A stretch of DNA of 64,000 nucleotides. Source: Muribaculum gordoncarteri (lineage in GTDB: Bacteria; Bacteroidota; Bacteroidia; Bacteroidales; Muribaculaceae). Numbering within the stretch: the stretch's first letter is position 1; every line of letters starts with the position of its first letter. This document shows, piece after piece, positions 1-8,659 of this stretch. The notes beneath the pieces were generated by a model, which did not search any database, was not told the DNA's origin, and worked only from the letters and a program-made list of their open reading frames with translations. The stretch covers positions 744,001 through 808,000 of the forward strand of contig NZ_CP039393.1 of NCBI RefSeq assembly GCF_004803695.1, read 5' to 3'. The position numbers and the translations under genes were made by a program.

Positions 1-762
1 TATGCCAACTCGTCGTTCAGCGACCCGTCGGCACAGCCGCCTACAGTTGATGCACAGGGCCCCAACTCAGAGATAAGCGACACCAACGTGTTGTTGCGCT
101 GGATGCGTACGTTCAAGACCAATTGGGTTGTGGCCGCCTCGATCGAGAGTCCCGACGCTCAGGTCGATGCCGACGGTACCACAACATCGACACGAAGCAA
201 CTATCTGCCTAATTTTGCAGCATTCGGTCAGTATGAATGGGGTGCGGGTCAGCACATAAGACTTTCGGGAATCATACGCGGACTTCCTTACCGTGACCTC
301 GTAAACGGCACAAACCACACTGTAGTGGGTTGGGGCGCACACGTAAGCTCCATCTTCAGGGTGGTGGATCCGTTGACCGTATACGCATCGTTCAATGCAG
401 GCAAGGGCTATCAGAGCCTTACCAACGACCTGCAGATGACGCCGCTCGACTTGATTGACGACCCCGACACGAAGGGCAAGATGTATGCTCCGTTCAGCCT
501 TGGATGGTATGGCGCACTACAGTATCATTTCCGTCCCAATCTATTCTCGACGATCATGTTCAGCGAGATGCGCTTCCTTCCGAAGCAGGAGATGGCCGAC
601 ATGACCTATAAATACGGATTGTATGCAACGGCCAATGTGTTCTGGAATCCCACACCACGCGTGCAGTTTGGTGCAGAGGTGAATCTGGGCAAGCGTCAAA
701 ACAACGACGGACAGCACCGCTGGGCACGCCGCGCATGCCTGATGGCCCAGTTCTCGTTCTGA
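1..762 (+). CDS. DcaP-like outer-membrane porin, C-terminal part
   Basis: The reading frame is open from base 1, so the true start lies left of the window; only about the last 253 residues are seen. The protein alternates amphipathic strands with short turns, is rich in aromatic residues and ends in Phe (...AQFSF), as beta-barrel outer-membrane proteins do for BAM recognition. Patterns such as RWMRTFKTNWVVAASIE and the FGAEVNLGKR strand near the end resemble DcaP-type trimeric porins, which pass small solutes across the outer membrane. The family call is from memory of these patterns; outer-membrane barrel is firm, DcaP is likely. The rnpB promoter starts right after its stop. Confidence 0.7.
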   Translation, partial: YANSSFSDPSAQPPTVDAQGPNSEISDTNVLLRWMRTFKTNWVVAASIESPDAQVDADGTTTSTRSNYLPNFAAFGQYEWGAGQHIRLSGIIRGLPYRDLVNGTNHTVVGWGAHVSSIFRVVDPLTVYASFNAGKGYQSLTNDLQMTPLDLIDDPDTKGKMYAPFSLGWYGALQYHFRPNLFSTIMFSEMRFLPKQEMADMTYKYGLYATANVFWNPTPRVQFGAEVNLGKRQNNDGQHRWARRACLMAQFSF

Positions 763-767
763 TTTAT

Positions 768-798
768 TTTGCAATGTGTGGAAATTAGCGTAACTTTG
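768..798 (+). promoter_or_regulatory. Bacteroidetes housekeeping promoter of rnpB
   Basis: A TTTG box (768-771) and TAACTTTG (791-798) are separated by exactly 19 nt, matching the Bacteroidetes primary-sigma consensus (TTTG, about 19 nt, TAnnTTTG). Transcription would start near 805-809, at the 5' end of the RNase P RNA. Confidence 0.8.
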
Positions 799-808
799 TC
801 ACACTACA

Positions 809-1220
809 AGCCGAGCGGGACGGTCGGTCGCTTGTCGACTACGAGAGCGACAAGAGGAAAGTCCGGGCAACATAGAGCACCATAGTTCTTAACGGGAACC
901 TATCGGTGACGGTAGAGTAGCGTGACAGAAAATAACCGCCGCCGCCTGTTACGGATTGCAATATATCCGCAGCATGCGGCGGTAAGGGTGAAAAGGCGAG
1001 GCAAGAGCTCACCGGGACCGGCAGCGATGTCGGTCGCCGCACGCCTTATGGGTTGCAAGGTCAAGTATACCGGCATTTAAGGGTTGCTCGCCCATTGCCG
1101 GGGGGTAGACTGCTCAAGCCGCGTGGCGACATGCGGATTAGATAAATGACCGACCATGCAAAAGGCGAGAATATCGAGTCAATTGCATGACATAACCCGG
1201 CTTACAGCCCCGCTCGGCTT
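809..1220 (+). ncRNA. rnpB: RNase P RNA (catalytic RNA, type A)
   Basis: The RNA subunit of ribonuclease P, which removes the 5' leader of pre-tRNAs. The ends pair as the P1 helix (AGCCGAGCGGG near 809-819 with CCCGCTCGGCT near 1209-1219). The conserved 5' core GAGGAAAGTCCGGGC lies near 853-867 and its P4 partner near 1190-1206 (ACATAACCCGGCTTAC). The universal AGATAAATGACCG segment is near 1139-1152. The P1 3' strand runs into a T-rich stretch (1219-1224) that probably forms the terminator. No protein reading frame here is credible. Confidence 0.95.
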
Positions 1221-1249
1221 TTTTATTTTCAATTTAGAAAGATTTGTTG

Positions 1250-1257
1250 TAGATTTG
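1250..1257 (+). promoter_or_regulatory. Probable -7 box of the esterase gene
   Basis: TAGATTTG at 1250-1257 matches TAnnTTTG, and TTTC at 1227-1230 sits 19 nt upstream as an imperfect -33 box. The start codon of the hydrolase follows 25 nt later. Confidence 0.45.
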
Positions 1258-1282
1258 TGGGGAAACCAATCAGCATTCAATT

Positions 1283-2065
1283 ATGAAAATCAATCGATTA
1301 TTCATTGCTGCAGCTTTGGCTGTAGCATCGCAGCTTAGCACTGAGGCTGCCGAAGTAAAAACAATTGAAACGCCCCGCATGAAAGTCTATCTTCCCGATG
1401 CCGACAAAGCTACCGGACGAGCAGTGCTTGCCTGCCCGGGTGGTGCCTACATCATGCTTTCAAACAGCCATGAAGGACACAAGTGGGCTCCGTTTTTCAA
1501 CGATCTCGGCATAGCATACGCCGTAGTCGACTACAATTTGCCCAAAGGCAATCACAAGATTCCCATAGGAGAGGCTCAGGCCGCCATGAAGGTGCTGCGT
1601 GACAGTGCCGAGGTGTGGCATCTCAATCCGAAGGACATAGGTATCATGGGCTCGTCGGCCGGAGGTCATCTTGCATCGACTGTGGCCACTCACTACGATG
1701 CATCGACGCGCCCCGACTTCCAGATTCTGTTCTATCCCGTAATCACGATGGATAAGTCGTACACCCATATGGGAAGTCACGACAATCTACTTGGCGAGAA
1801 TGCTTCGCCCGAGCTTGAGGTGGAGTTTTCAAATGAAAAGCAGGTAACGCCCGACACTCCGCGCGCATTCATTGCATTCAGCGACGATGACAATGTGGTG
1901 TCGCCGCTTAACGGCACAAGCTACTACAACAGCCTTCACAAGGCCGGTGTGCCCGCAGTGCTTCACATTTATCCTTCGGGAGGTCACGGCTGGGGTTGCC
2001 TTGACATGTTCCGCTATCACAAAGAGATGGTAGCCGACCTCACATCATGGCTGAGCAGCTTCTGA
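1283..2065 (+). CDS. Exported alpha/beta hydrolase (esterase/lipase family)
   Basis: Predicted serine esterase of 260 residues with an N-terminal signal peptide (about 1-22), so it acts in the periplasm or at the surface. A CPGGAY oxyanion-hole motif (about 51-56) is followed by the nucleophile elbow GSSAGG (Ser about 125), an acidic residue in SDDDNVVSP (about 202) and the catalytic His in GGHGWG (about 235). That order and spacing are those of BD-FAE / acetyl-xylan-esterase-like hydrolases, which deacylate carbohydrates or small esters. The substrate cannot be read from sequence and no polysaccharide-utilisation genes are adjacent. The start is the ATG just before the signal peptide; it appears monocistronic. 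Confidence 0.85.
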   Translation: MKINRLFIAAALAVASQLSTEAAEVKTIETPRMKVYLPDADKATGRAVLACPGGAYIMLSNSHEGHKWAPFFNDLGIAYAVVDYNLPKGNHKIPIGEAQAAMKVLRDSAEVWHLNPKDIGIMGSSAGGHLASTVATHYDASTRPDFQILFYPVITMDKSYTHMGSHDNLLGENASPELEVEFSNEKQVTPDTPRAFIAFSDDDNVVSPLNGTSYYNSLHKAGVPAVLHIYPSGGHGWGCLDMFRYHKEMVADLTSWLSSF

Positions 2066-2078
2066 TGTAACGCATAGT

Positions 2079-2642
2079 TCACTCATCATGGCTCCGCATC
2101 GTGGCGAAGTAACGCCACAGCGGGGCCGCCATGAGTGCCTGCTTCATCTCGTCGTTCAGGAGAAGCGAGTAGACCTCGTCGGGCGTCATTAGCACCACCT
2201 CGATGTCCTCGGTGCGGTCGAGATGCCTTGCTCCGGAATATGTCACACCTTGTGCTATGAAGCAGTAGGTGAGATTGTCGGTTGTGCTGGGATTACCCGA
2301 TATTGTCATCAACCGCGTCCATGTGCCGCCAACATAGCCCGTTTCCTCCTCAAGTTCACGCCGGGCAGCCTGTTCGGGCGTTTCTCCCTCTTCCATAACC
2401 CCGGCGCATAGCTCGATACAAGTTTCGCCCAGTCCGTGACGGTACTGGTGCTCCATGACAAACCGTCCGTCGTCGGTAATCGCTATCACATTTATCCAGT
2501 CGGGATACTCAAGCACGTAAAACTCGGGATTTATGGCTCCTGTGGGCAGGAGTACTTTGTCGCGGCGCACTGTAAGCCAGGGGCGTCGCATCAGATGCTC
2601 GCTTTCGAGCACTTTCCATTTTTTAGGGTCTTCGGTTTCCAT
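2079..2642 (-). CDS. NUDIX hydrolase, ADP-ribose pyrophosphatase-like
   Basis: A 187-residue NUDIX enzyme that cleaves a nucleoside diphosphate linked to another group. The NUDIX box (GX5EX7REUXEEXGU) is intact at about residues 81-103, beginning GVMEEGETPEQ and ending RELEEETGY, with the metal-binding glutamates present. The N-terminal strand region and length resemble ADP-ribose pyrophosphatases. It is convergent with the esterase gene (13 nt between stops). The exact substrate (ADP-ribose, NADH or another sugar nucleotide) is not determined. Confidence 0.85.
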   Translation of the reverse strand: METEDPKKWKVLESEHLMRRPWLTVRRDKVLLPTGAINPEFYVLEYPDWINVIAITDDGRFVMEHQYRHGLGETCIELCAGVMEEGETPEQAARRELEEETGYVGGTWTRLMTISGNPSTTDNLTYCFIAQGVTYSGARHLDRTEDIEVVLMTPDEVYSLLLNDEMKQALMAAPLWRYFATMRSHDE

Positions 2643-2777
2643 ATATAAGATGAACGACCGGGCGAGGGAGATATTTTTCAGAAGCGTCGATTTTTTTAGT
2701 GAAATGTTTTTGGGAGTTCATTAATTTGTGCTTATTTCGCACATAACTTTATCAATTGGCTTTTGCTAATGTCGAAG

Positions 2778-3158
2778 ATGGATAAATCGAAATTTCAACT
2801 TGAATTTGAGATGAGAAGCGTGCCGGTGGCACTGCTTTGGAACTATATATCGTCAATCAACGGGTTGACGGAATGGTTTGCCGACGAAGTGTCGATTTCG
2901 GGCAAAACCTATACATTTTCGTGGGACGGACAATCGCAGACGGCTCAGCTGCTGAGCATGCGCACCGAAGTGTCGATACGTTTCCGATGGAGCGACGACA
3001 ACTCACGCTGCTATTTTGAGATGAAGATTTCAGTTAATGAGCTTACTGATGAAACGATATTGACCGTCACCGACTTTGCCTCGGAGGATGAAATCGAGGA
3101 TGCCAAGGAGCTGTGGACGGCTCAAGTCGATACCCTGAGAAGGGCGCTCGGCTGTTGA
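2778..3158 (+). CDS. START-like (SRPBCC) domain protein
   Basis: A 126-residue cytosolic protein of the START-like family common in Bacteroidales. The N-terminal pattern MDKSKFQLEFEM..., the WFADEV segment, the FRW strand and the C-terminal helix with FASEDEIEDAKELW match remembered relatives. SRPBCC folds bind hydrophobic ligands; the ligand here is unknown. I chose the ATG at 2778 because relatives start with a similar M-x-K-x-K-x-x-LE pattern; an ATG at 2769 and a TTG at 2763 are also in frame. TAACTTTA at 2744-2751 may be its -7 box. Confidence 0.75.
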   Translation: MDKSKFQLEFEMRSVPVALLWNYISSINGLTEWFADEVSISGKTYTFSWDGQSQTAQLLSMRTEVSIRFRWSDDNSRCYFEMKISVNELTDETILTVTDFASEDEIEDAKELWTAQVDTLRRALGC

Positions 3159-3288
3159 GCAAGTCACTACTCGCAATCTTGTCGCCCTATTGGCTGCCGC
3201 ATATAAGAGCTGGCTCTAAAACTATTGTAGGCTGAGATTGTTATATTGTATATTGATATAATTAATCAACTGTTTATTTTCAAGAATC

Positions 3289-3399
3289 ATGAAAAGGGAA
3301 AGACAAGAGAAGGTAAGCCTTTGGATTAAAGTGGGAGTGACTGTGCTTATAGCGTTGTTGCTTCTGTGGCTTACGATTTTTGAGTACTGGAACTCATAA
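3289..3399 (+). CDS. 36-residue single-pass membrane protein
   Basis: A short frame starting ATG at 3289 and ending TAA at 3397-3399. It encodes a basic N-terminus (MKRERQEK), one hydrophobic segment (about residues 12-30, rich in Leu/Val/Ile) and a short C-terminus (FEYWNS). The charge pattern suggests a cytoplasmic N-terminus. It lies 48 nt before the GlsB-like membrane protein and is probably cotranscribed with it. Function unknown; support rests on the textbook topology and the plausible start. Confidence 0.55.
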   Translation: MKRERQEKVSLWIKVGVTVLIALLLLWLTIFEYWNS

Positions 3400-3446
3400 G
3401 ATCGTCAGGACTAAAAATTTAATGTTTAATTAAAATTATAAAGATT

Positions 3447-3719
3447 ATGGGAGCGACACTTTGGATTGTATGGGCGATTATAGGAGTAATCGGCGGATAC
3501 ATGGCCGGAAAGCTTCTTCACACGGCTCACAGCGTTGTACTCGATGTGTGTGTAGGTGTGTGCGGTGCACTGCTTGGCGGATGGCTGCTGGTGGTGTTCT
3601 TTGGCAATAACGAGAACATGCAGGTGTTTTCGCTCGTGACTTCAGCGGTTGCGTGTGCGATACTGCTGTGGGTTCTGTCATTGATACTGCCCGGCAAGCC
3701 CGATGACGATGATGACTAA
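3447..3719 (+). CDS. GlsB/YeaQ/YmgE-family stress-response membrane protein
   Basis: A 90-residue protein with three hydrophobic segments and glycine motifs (IGVIGGYMAGKLL near the N-terminus, GALLGGWLL in the middle) typical of the transglycosylase-associated (GlsB/YeaQ) family, followed by an acidic tail (PGKPDDDDD). Family members are small inner-membrane proteins often induced by general stress; their biochemical role is unknown. It ends just before a hairpin shared with convergent rplS. Confidence 0.8.
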   Translation: MGATLWIVWAIIGVIGGYMAGKLLHTAHSVVLDVCVGVCGALLGGWLLVVFFGNNENMQVFSLVTSAVACAILLWVLSLILPGKPDDDDD

Positions 3720-3744
3720 GGTGATATTTACATGATAAAAAACG

Positions 3745-3780
3745 ACGAGTCCCGCCTGCATGAGCATTGGCGGGACTCGT
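3745..3780. terminator. Bidirectional hairpin terminator
   Basis: Perfect 12-bp inverted repeat (ACGAGTCCCGCC, 3745-3756; GGCGGGACTCGT, 3769-3780) with a 12-nt loop, between the convergent GlsB-like gene and rplS. A-rich sequence precedes it and T-containing sequence follows it, so it can serve both strands. Confidence 0.8.
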
Positions 3781-3817
3781 TGTGTAATTGTATACCGTTA
3801 ATAATCGGCAGGCGTCA

Positions 3818-4168
3818 TTACTTAACGCGACGCTCCTTGATACGAGCTTTCTTACCGGTGAGTTTACGGAGATAGTAAAGCTTGGCGCGGCGAACCTTAC
3901 CATACTTGTTTACAGTGATTGAGTCGATGAAGGGTGACTCGATGGGGAAGATACGCTCAACACCGATATTGTCGCTCATCTTGCGAACTGTGAAGCGCTT
4001 CTTTTCGCCTTCGCCTGAGATGCGGATAACCACACCGCGATATTGCTGGATACGTTCCTTGTTACCCTCCTTGATGCGGTAAGCGACTGTGATAGTGTCG
4101 CCGGGACCGAAGTCGGGGTGCTGCTTGCCTGTTGCAAATGCCTCTTCAGCAATCTTGATTAAGTCCAT
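3818..4168 (-). CDS. rplS: 50S ribosomal protein L19
   Basis: A 116-residue large-subunit protein at the 30S-50S interface. Diagnostic features are the [20 protein letters not shown] stretch, the region around [18 protein letters not shown], and the basic C-terminus with [10 protein letters not shown] followed by KARIKERR. Length is normal for the family. It stands alone here, without the rimM or trmD neighbours seen in proteobacteria, and has its own promoter. Confidence 0.97.
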   Translation of the reverse strand: MDLIKIAEEAFATGKQHPDFGPGDTITVAYRIKEGNKERIQQYRGVVIRISGEGEKKRFTVRKMSDNIGVERIFPIESPFIDSITVNKYGKVRRAKLYYLRKLTGKKARIKERRVK

Positions 4169-4252
4169 TTTCGTTCTGATTGAATTTAAAAATGTTAATA
4201 ATTACGCAATATAGCAAGCTGCATGTCTTGCCAGAGATTACGAAAAGCGGTG

Positions 4253-4284
4253 CAAAGTTATGGAAAATTACTGAAATAGACAAA
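4253..4284 (-). promoter_or_regulatory. Promoter of rplS
   Basis: On the minus strand TTTG (4284-4281), a 20-nt spacer and TAACTTTG (4260-4253) match the Bacteroidetes consensus. Transcription would start near 4246, leaving a leader of about 77 nt before rplS. Confidence 0.75.
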
Positions 4285-4350
4285 TCAAGCGTAGATAATT
4301 TGTCATTTATTCGACGGATTATGTCGTTATTGCGTGTAGTGGTTGGTGAT

Positions 4351-5469
4351 TTATACGGGAATCACCATCATTGGTATGTCGGAATGGAACAGCAGCCTGT
4401 GGGCGAGCGACGGATTGAACAGGCGTGCAAAGATGTTCTTCTTCTTGTTGGGTACGGCGATGAGGTCGACGGGCTGTCGCTGCTGGATGGCGTTGAAGTC
4501 CTCGACGATCGAGCTGAGCGAGAGGTCGGCCACGGTAAATGTGAATCTCGGATAGTGTAGCTCGCAGTATCCCTTCAGTGCATCGGCGGCTTGTCGGCCG
4601 CTCTTGGAGTGCTTCTTGTCGGGAACGTTGACTATCGTCACGTTGAAGTGCTCGTCGGAGAAGAAGCGGTATATTGCATCGAGCGCCAGAATGTCCTCTT
4701 GGTCGAGGTTGCTGAACAGCACTACGTGCTTGATGTCGTCGGCTTTGCTCAGGTTGACCGACTCGGGCACGGTGAGCACCGGGAATCGGCAGGAGTCGAG
4801 CACTTCGGCAGTAACGCTTCCTATGAGTTCTTTCTCCTTTTTGCCTTTGCCGCGAGTGCCCATTACGATTAGCTGGGGCTTGTTTTCTTTCGCGTACTCG
4901 GTTATCGCCTCTTCGGGAACGCCTTCGGTTATTTCGGATGTTATCTTTACCGGCGGAATCTCGTTGAGCTTCATGCGGTTACGAAGCTTGCGGATAAATT
5001 CATCCATGAGGCGCCGGGCCTCGGCATCGAGTGTGCGCCGCATCTCCGACTCGGCGATGTCGTAGCTCAGCGAGTCGCTAAGCTGAATGTTGCCCGACAG
5101 ATAGGGGTCGAGATAGGTGTTGAGGAGCGTAATGTGGGTTTTGTGCCTGCTTGCGAGGTGAAGAGCAATGTCGCAGGCCTTCACTGAATAATCACTAAAG
5201 TCGATGGGCACAAGAATCATGGGATTCAAGGCGCCATCGACTTCAGTAGATTTTAACGAGTCGAAAATATCGGTGTTTTCAATGATCCTCAGTGCGAGGG
5301 GGAGGTCGCTTTCGTGGATGCGCACTCTCACACCGCTTGAAACTGCCGGATGACTCAGATTGACATTCTGCAACACGGCGTTTACACCTTCGCTTTCAAG
5401 GAGATTCTTGAGCGCGACAGCATGGTCGTAGGTGTGTATCGCTACGGTAATCAATCGGTCGTCGGGCAT
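4351..5469 (-). CDS. Tandem universal stress protein with N-terminal DUF2007-like domain
   Basis: A 372-residue cytosolic protein. Residues about 5-70 resemble DUF2007 (paralogous to PII-type signalling domains: AVALKNLLESEGVNA, VRVRIHESDLPLAL). Two UspA-like domains follow: about 82-236, starting MILVPIDFSDYS and carrying the ATP-binding signature GTRGKGKKEKELIGS, and about 246-372, starting KHVVLFSNLD. The second domain lacks a clean nucleotide signature, so only the first probably binds ATP. Usp proteins support stress endurance; no partner is evident from the neighbours. Confidence 0.85.
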   Translation of the reverse strand: MPDDRLITVAIHTYDHAVALKNLLESEGVNAVLQNVNLSHPAVSSGVRVRIHESDLPLALRIIENTDIFDSLKSTEVDGALNPMILVPIDFSDYSVKACDIALHLASRHKTHITLLNTYLDPYLSGNIQLSDSLSYDIAESEMRRTLDAEARRLMDEFIRKLRNRMKLNEIPPVKITSEITEGVPEEAITEYAKENKPQLIVMGTRGKGKKEKELIGSVTAEVLDSCRFPVLTVPESVNLSKADDIKHVVLFSNLDQEDILALDAIYRFFSDEHFNVTIVNVPDKKHSKSGRQAADALKGYCELHYPRFTFTVADLSLSSIVEDFNAIQQRQPVDLIAVPNKKKNIFARLFNPSLAHRLLFHSDIPMMVIPV

Positions 5470-5524
5470 GTCAGGATGGTTGAATTGTGATATTTTCAGT
5501 TAAATGTGTTGATAAGTCCAAGAC

Positions 5525-5791
5525 TTAAGCATCCTTAGCGGCCTGTTGCTCTTCAAGAATGGCAATGGCCATGTCGTAGATTGTAGTGTCGTCAAGCACC
5601 ACGATACCTCCGTGGGGGCCCGGCTCAATGTGAACGCCACAATTCTGACCAAACTCGTAGTTGCTGCCTCCGAAGTAGTTGCGAACTGTCTGCACGGTGC
5701 AGTTGAGCTGATCGGCGATTTTGTGCATTGAACCATCGGGCAAACTGTCCTTGATGCGGCGGAGGTCGTTGAATGAAATAGTTTTAGTCAT
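5525..5791 (-). CDS. Small helix-turn-helix-type DNA-binding protein
   Basis: An 88-residue protein whose N-terminal half reads as a helix-turn-helix (NDLRRIKDSLPDGSMHKIAD, then QLNCTVQTVRNYFGG), with a short beta-rich middle and an acidic C-terminal helix. Similar short proteins occur across Bacteroidales with unknown targets. The segment MHKIADQLN-CTVQTVRNYF looks like a recognition motif, though this is pattern recognition only. It is flanked by the Usp gene and a 186-nt gap before batE, with no obvious operon partner. Confidence 0.65.
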   Translation of the reverse strand: MTKTISFNDLRRIKDSLPDGSMHKIADQLNCTVQTVRNYFGGSNYEFGQNCGVHIEPGPHGGIVVLDDTTIYDMAIAILEEQQAAKDA

Positions 5792-5977
5792 GATACTTAT
5801 AAGTTTTAGAAAGTTAATAATTCAGTTATTTGATGTCGTTAAAATTAGCCTTTTCGTATCAAAAAAGCAAATTTTGTGAGCATAAAGTTATGTGTTATAA
5901 AACATATAGTATCAATTTGTCTGTCGCACTCGCAGTTACTTGCCGATGTTGCAATGAGTTGATGCTGCCGGGGAGGG

Positions 5978-6757
5978 TCAGATGCGTTCTACCGCCGACG
6001 CGCGTACCCATGCACGATTGTTGTTGTCGACCTTGACATCATACCACCGAGTGGTCACGGAGTCGATGCGGGTGGTCACGGAGTCGAGGATTTCGAGCTT
6101 GGTGCCTTCGTGGAGCAGCATTGCCTCTTCGCTGCGGTCCTTGGGTGTGCGCGGCGATGTGCTCAGCAGGGTAGAGGGCTCGATGATTATCGCTTCGTTG
6201 TGGGATGTGGAGTAGCGTGTGGCAATGGATGCCATTATGTTGGCCAGTACGCAGGCTCCGAGCAGGAGGATGCCGCCGAAGAATCCGGTCTTGCGCAAGC
6301 GCACATTGGATGAGAACACATATAGAGCGATGGCGCCGAGTAGCAGGACAAATGAGCCGATGGCAATCAGCGACCAGGTGTTGGCCGGGGTCTTGCAGGC
6401 AAATCCGTTTACGGTGTTGGAGATGAACATTCCGCGGTCGCCGGGTTCGTCGGTTATCTTTGAGTTGACAAATGCGAGATTGGTGCGTGCATCTTTGTTG
6501 GAGGGGTCGAGCCGAAGCGCACGCTCATAGTTCAATATGGCGAGTCCGAGCTTTCCCTGACGGTAGTAGGCGTTGCCAAGGTTGTAGAAGAGGTTGCTTG
6601 AGGTGCCTTCATTGGCGGCAATCTCTTCGTAGAGCTTCGCTGCTTTGATGAAGTCGTCGTTCATGTAGGCAGAGTCGGCTTCCTGAGTCAGCGAAGATGC
6701 CGAGATCATGTTGAACACGGCTGTCATCAGAATTAGAGTCGATATGATGCGTTTCAT
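5978..6757 (-). CDS. batE: BatE: TPR and SH3-like membrane protein of the aerotolerance operon
   Basis: A 259-residue protein: signal peptide (about 1-20), TPR repeats (about 23-110, with FYNLGNAYYRQGKLGLAILN and YERALRLDPSNKDAR), two membrane segments (about 128-150 and 157-178) and a C-terminal bacterial SH3-like domain ending NRAWVRASAVERI. It is the last gene of the Bat operon. Bat proteins are linked to oxygen tolerance in Bacteroides fragilis and to stress survival elsewhere; the mechanism is not settled. An in-frame seven-residue duplication (DSVTTRI DSVTTRW) sits in the SH3 region. Confidence 0.88.
   Translation of the reverse strand: MKRIISTLILMTAVFNMISASSLTQEADSAYMNDDFIKAAKLYEEIAANEGTSSNLFYNLGNAYYRQGKLGLAILNYERALRLDPSNKDARTNLAFVNSKITDEPGDRGMFISNTVNGFACKTPANTWSLIAIGSFVLLLGAIALYVFSSNVRLRKTGFFGGILLLGACVLANIMASIATRYSTSHNEAIIIEPSTLLSTSPRTPKDRSEEAMLLHEGTKLEILDSVTTRIDSVTTRWYDVKVDNNNRAWVRASAVERI
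6051..6091. repeat. 21-bp in-frame tandem duplication in batE
   Basis: GTGGTCACGGAGTCGA occurs at 6051-6066 and again at 6072-6087, a 21-bp period that duplicates seven codons (DSVTTR motif twice). Confidence 0.85.
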
Positions 6758-6794
6758 TTCGTTTCTTTTTCGTGGATGTGAATGAGTGATTTAG

Positions 6795-8612
6795 TTATTG
6801 ACGCTTGGCGCGCTTTATACCTTCCATGGCGTTCATGGCCGAGGAAGCCTGGTTGAATAGTTCCTCAATCTGCTCATCGCTCTTGGCGGGGGAGTAGCGA
6901 GCCATTTCACACTCGTCGATTATGTTGATGAAGGAGTCGGTGAGATTCTGCGGTGCGCCGTACTCGGTGAGTTCGCGGTCGATGTTGTCGCGCGTGAGCT
7001 GCGATGCCTGCAGGCCGAGCTTGTCGCTCAGATAACCCCATATAGCACGGAGCATCTCTTCGTAGAACTTGTCGTTGTCATGAGCCGACATGAATCCCTT
7101 GGCAATCTTGAGTCGCTTTTTGGCGACTTTGTTGGCGTTGGCAAGTCGACGGCCCTGAATGTCGGCGTTGAGCTTAACCTTCTTGCTGTAGATCCATATT
7201 ATAGCTACAAGAATGAGGGCGAGCACGATATAGGCAGGCCAATACCATGCCGACGAGTAGAAGTAACGGTGTACTTTCTCGGGGTGCAGGTCGCCCATCT
7301 TAATGTGGAGTATGTCGGTGTTTTTGCTCGATATGCTCTGCTTGTTGACATCGGCGGCGGCCGATACGGCAGCTCCGCGTGCCACCTTTATATCATAGGT
7401 GGGCGTGGTGAGCGTGACATATTTGCGGCTTTCGGGATTGAAGTAGACAAACTTGTCGGCGCCTATGTGGAAATCGCCCACGCTTTGAGGCACGAATGTG
7501 TAGTCGATTTTCATCGTTCCGCTGACTGATGAACCGTTGACCTGTGCCGTTATCTCATTCTGGGGAGTGTATTGCTCAAATTCGGTGGGGAAGTCAATTA
7601 CCGGTTCCTTGATGTACTTTATGTTGCCGGTACCGGTTATGGTGTATATGAGCGATGCAGCTTCGTTGGTCTTGAACGATGATGTGCTCAGACGGCTGTC
7701 GATGGAGAATGTACCCACGGCGCCGGTGAATCCCTCGGGCTGAGGCGAGGGCAGGGGATCGATGTTGATTGAGGCGGAGTTGGAACTTACTTTTATCTCT
7801 TTCTCCACAGGTCGCGAGCCACCCCAGAATCCTGAGAAACGCTCATGCTGCACTACCGTCACATCATATTTTCCCGAGTTGATGGTGAGCTTGCCCGACT
7901 TCTGGGGGAAGATGATGCACTGCTTCAACACGGCGGTCATGTAGTTCTGTCCGTTGTAGTGTTCCACCTCGTTAAGCTGAGGCTGGAGGTTTACTTCTTC
8001 GATGAGGAATCCGTCAAACGACGGCTGGGTGGTGGGCAGGAACGAGCTGATGCTGTACTTTGTATAGAGCTTTATCGTACACAGGATGGCCTCCTGCTCG
8101 TAGGCTCGTGAACGGTTCAGGATTATGCGCACAAACACATCGTTGGCCGACACCGATCGGTCGGATGTCTGGCTGCTTATGTCGTCTACTCTCACGCCCT
8201 GATTGGAGCCTTGGGCCGCTTGGTCGGGCGGGAGTACCTTGAACGTGGCGGGCTTGGTGGTGTAGGTCTTTCCGTCGACCGTTATGCGGGCTTCGCCAAT
8301 TGTATAGGTGCCGGGATTGTCGGCGCGGTAGGTGAATGAATAGTCGACTGTCACCGAAGAGGTCGACTTGCCGTTGACCCACTGATAGTTCTGCATTGTG
8401 GATGTCGAGGGGCCGAAGACGAGGGTACAGCCTTTTATTTCGGGAGCTTTAAGTCCCGAGCCTTGTCCGTCCTTCAGCCTGAAGGTGACATTGAACTTGT
8501 TGCCGGCGATAACCGTGCGCGGCGGGATGACCGTGAACGATGTTTCGGCCGATGCCGACGCAGCGACGCCGAGCAATAATGTTAATATCAACAATATTCG
8601 TTTCATATTCAC
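6795..8612 (-). CDS. batD: BatD: aerotolerance operon exported/membrane protein
   Basis: A 605-residue BatD-family protein. A signal peptide (about 1-22) precedes a long beta-sandwich-rich extracytoplasmic region (PPRTVIAGNKFNVTFRLK, FDGFLIEEVN, FPQKSGKLTI, repeated Ig-like strands), then a membrane segment (YWPAYIVLALILVAIIWIYS, about 457-476) and a cytoplasmic helical tail. This is the normal family layout. It lies between batC and batE with short spacers and is probably cotranscribed from the moxR end. Its role alongside the VWA proteins BatA and BatB is inferred from operon membership. Confidence 0.9.
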   Translation of the reverse strand: MNMKRILLILTLLLGVAASASAETSFTVIPPRTVIAGNKFNVTFRLKDGQGSGLKAPEIKGCTLVFGPSTSTMQNYQWVNGKSTSSVTVDYSFTYRADNPGTYTIGEARITVDGKTYTTKPATFKVLPPDQAAQGSNQGVRVDDISSQTSDRSVSANDVFVRIILNRSRAYEQEAILCTIKLYTKYSISSFLPTTQPSFDGFLIEEVNLQPQLNEVEHYNGQNYMTAVLKQCIIFPQKSGKLTINSGKYDVTVVQHERFSGFWGGSRPVEKEIKVSSNSASINIDPLPSPQPEGFTGAVGTFSIDSRLSTSSFKTNEAASLIYTITGTGNIKYIKEPVIDFPTEFEQYTPQNEITAQVNGSSVSGTMKIDYTFVPQSVGDFHIGADKFVYFNPESRKYVTLTTPTYDIKVARGAAVSAAADVNKQSISSKNTDILHIKMGDLHPEKVHRYFYSSAWYWPAYIVLALILVAIIWIYSKKVKLNADIQGRRLANANKVAKKRLKIAKGFMSAHDNDKFYEEMLRAIWGYLSDKLGLQASQLTRDNIDRELTEYGAPQNLTDSFINIIDECEMARYSPAKSDEQIEELFNQASSAMNAMEGIKRAKRQ

Positions 8613-8659
8613 TCTGTTCGTTTTATTCTGTCAAGTTGCACAATCGATGAGGGAGTCGG

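Noticed and set aside
1156-1338. A small coding frame over the 3' end of rnpB
   Set aside because: It overlaps conserved RNase P RNA and the promoter and start of the esterase gene.
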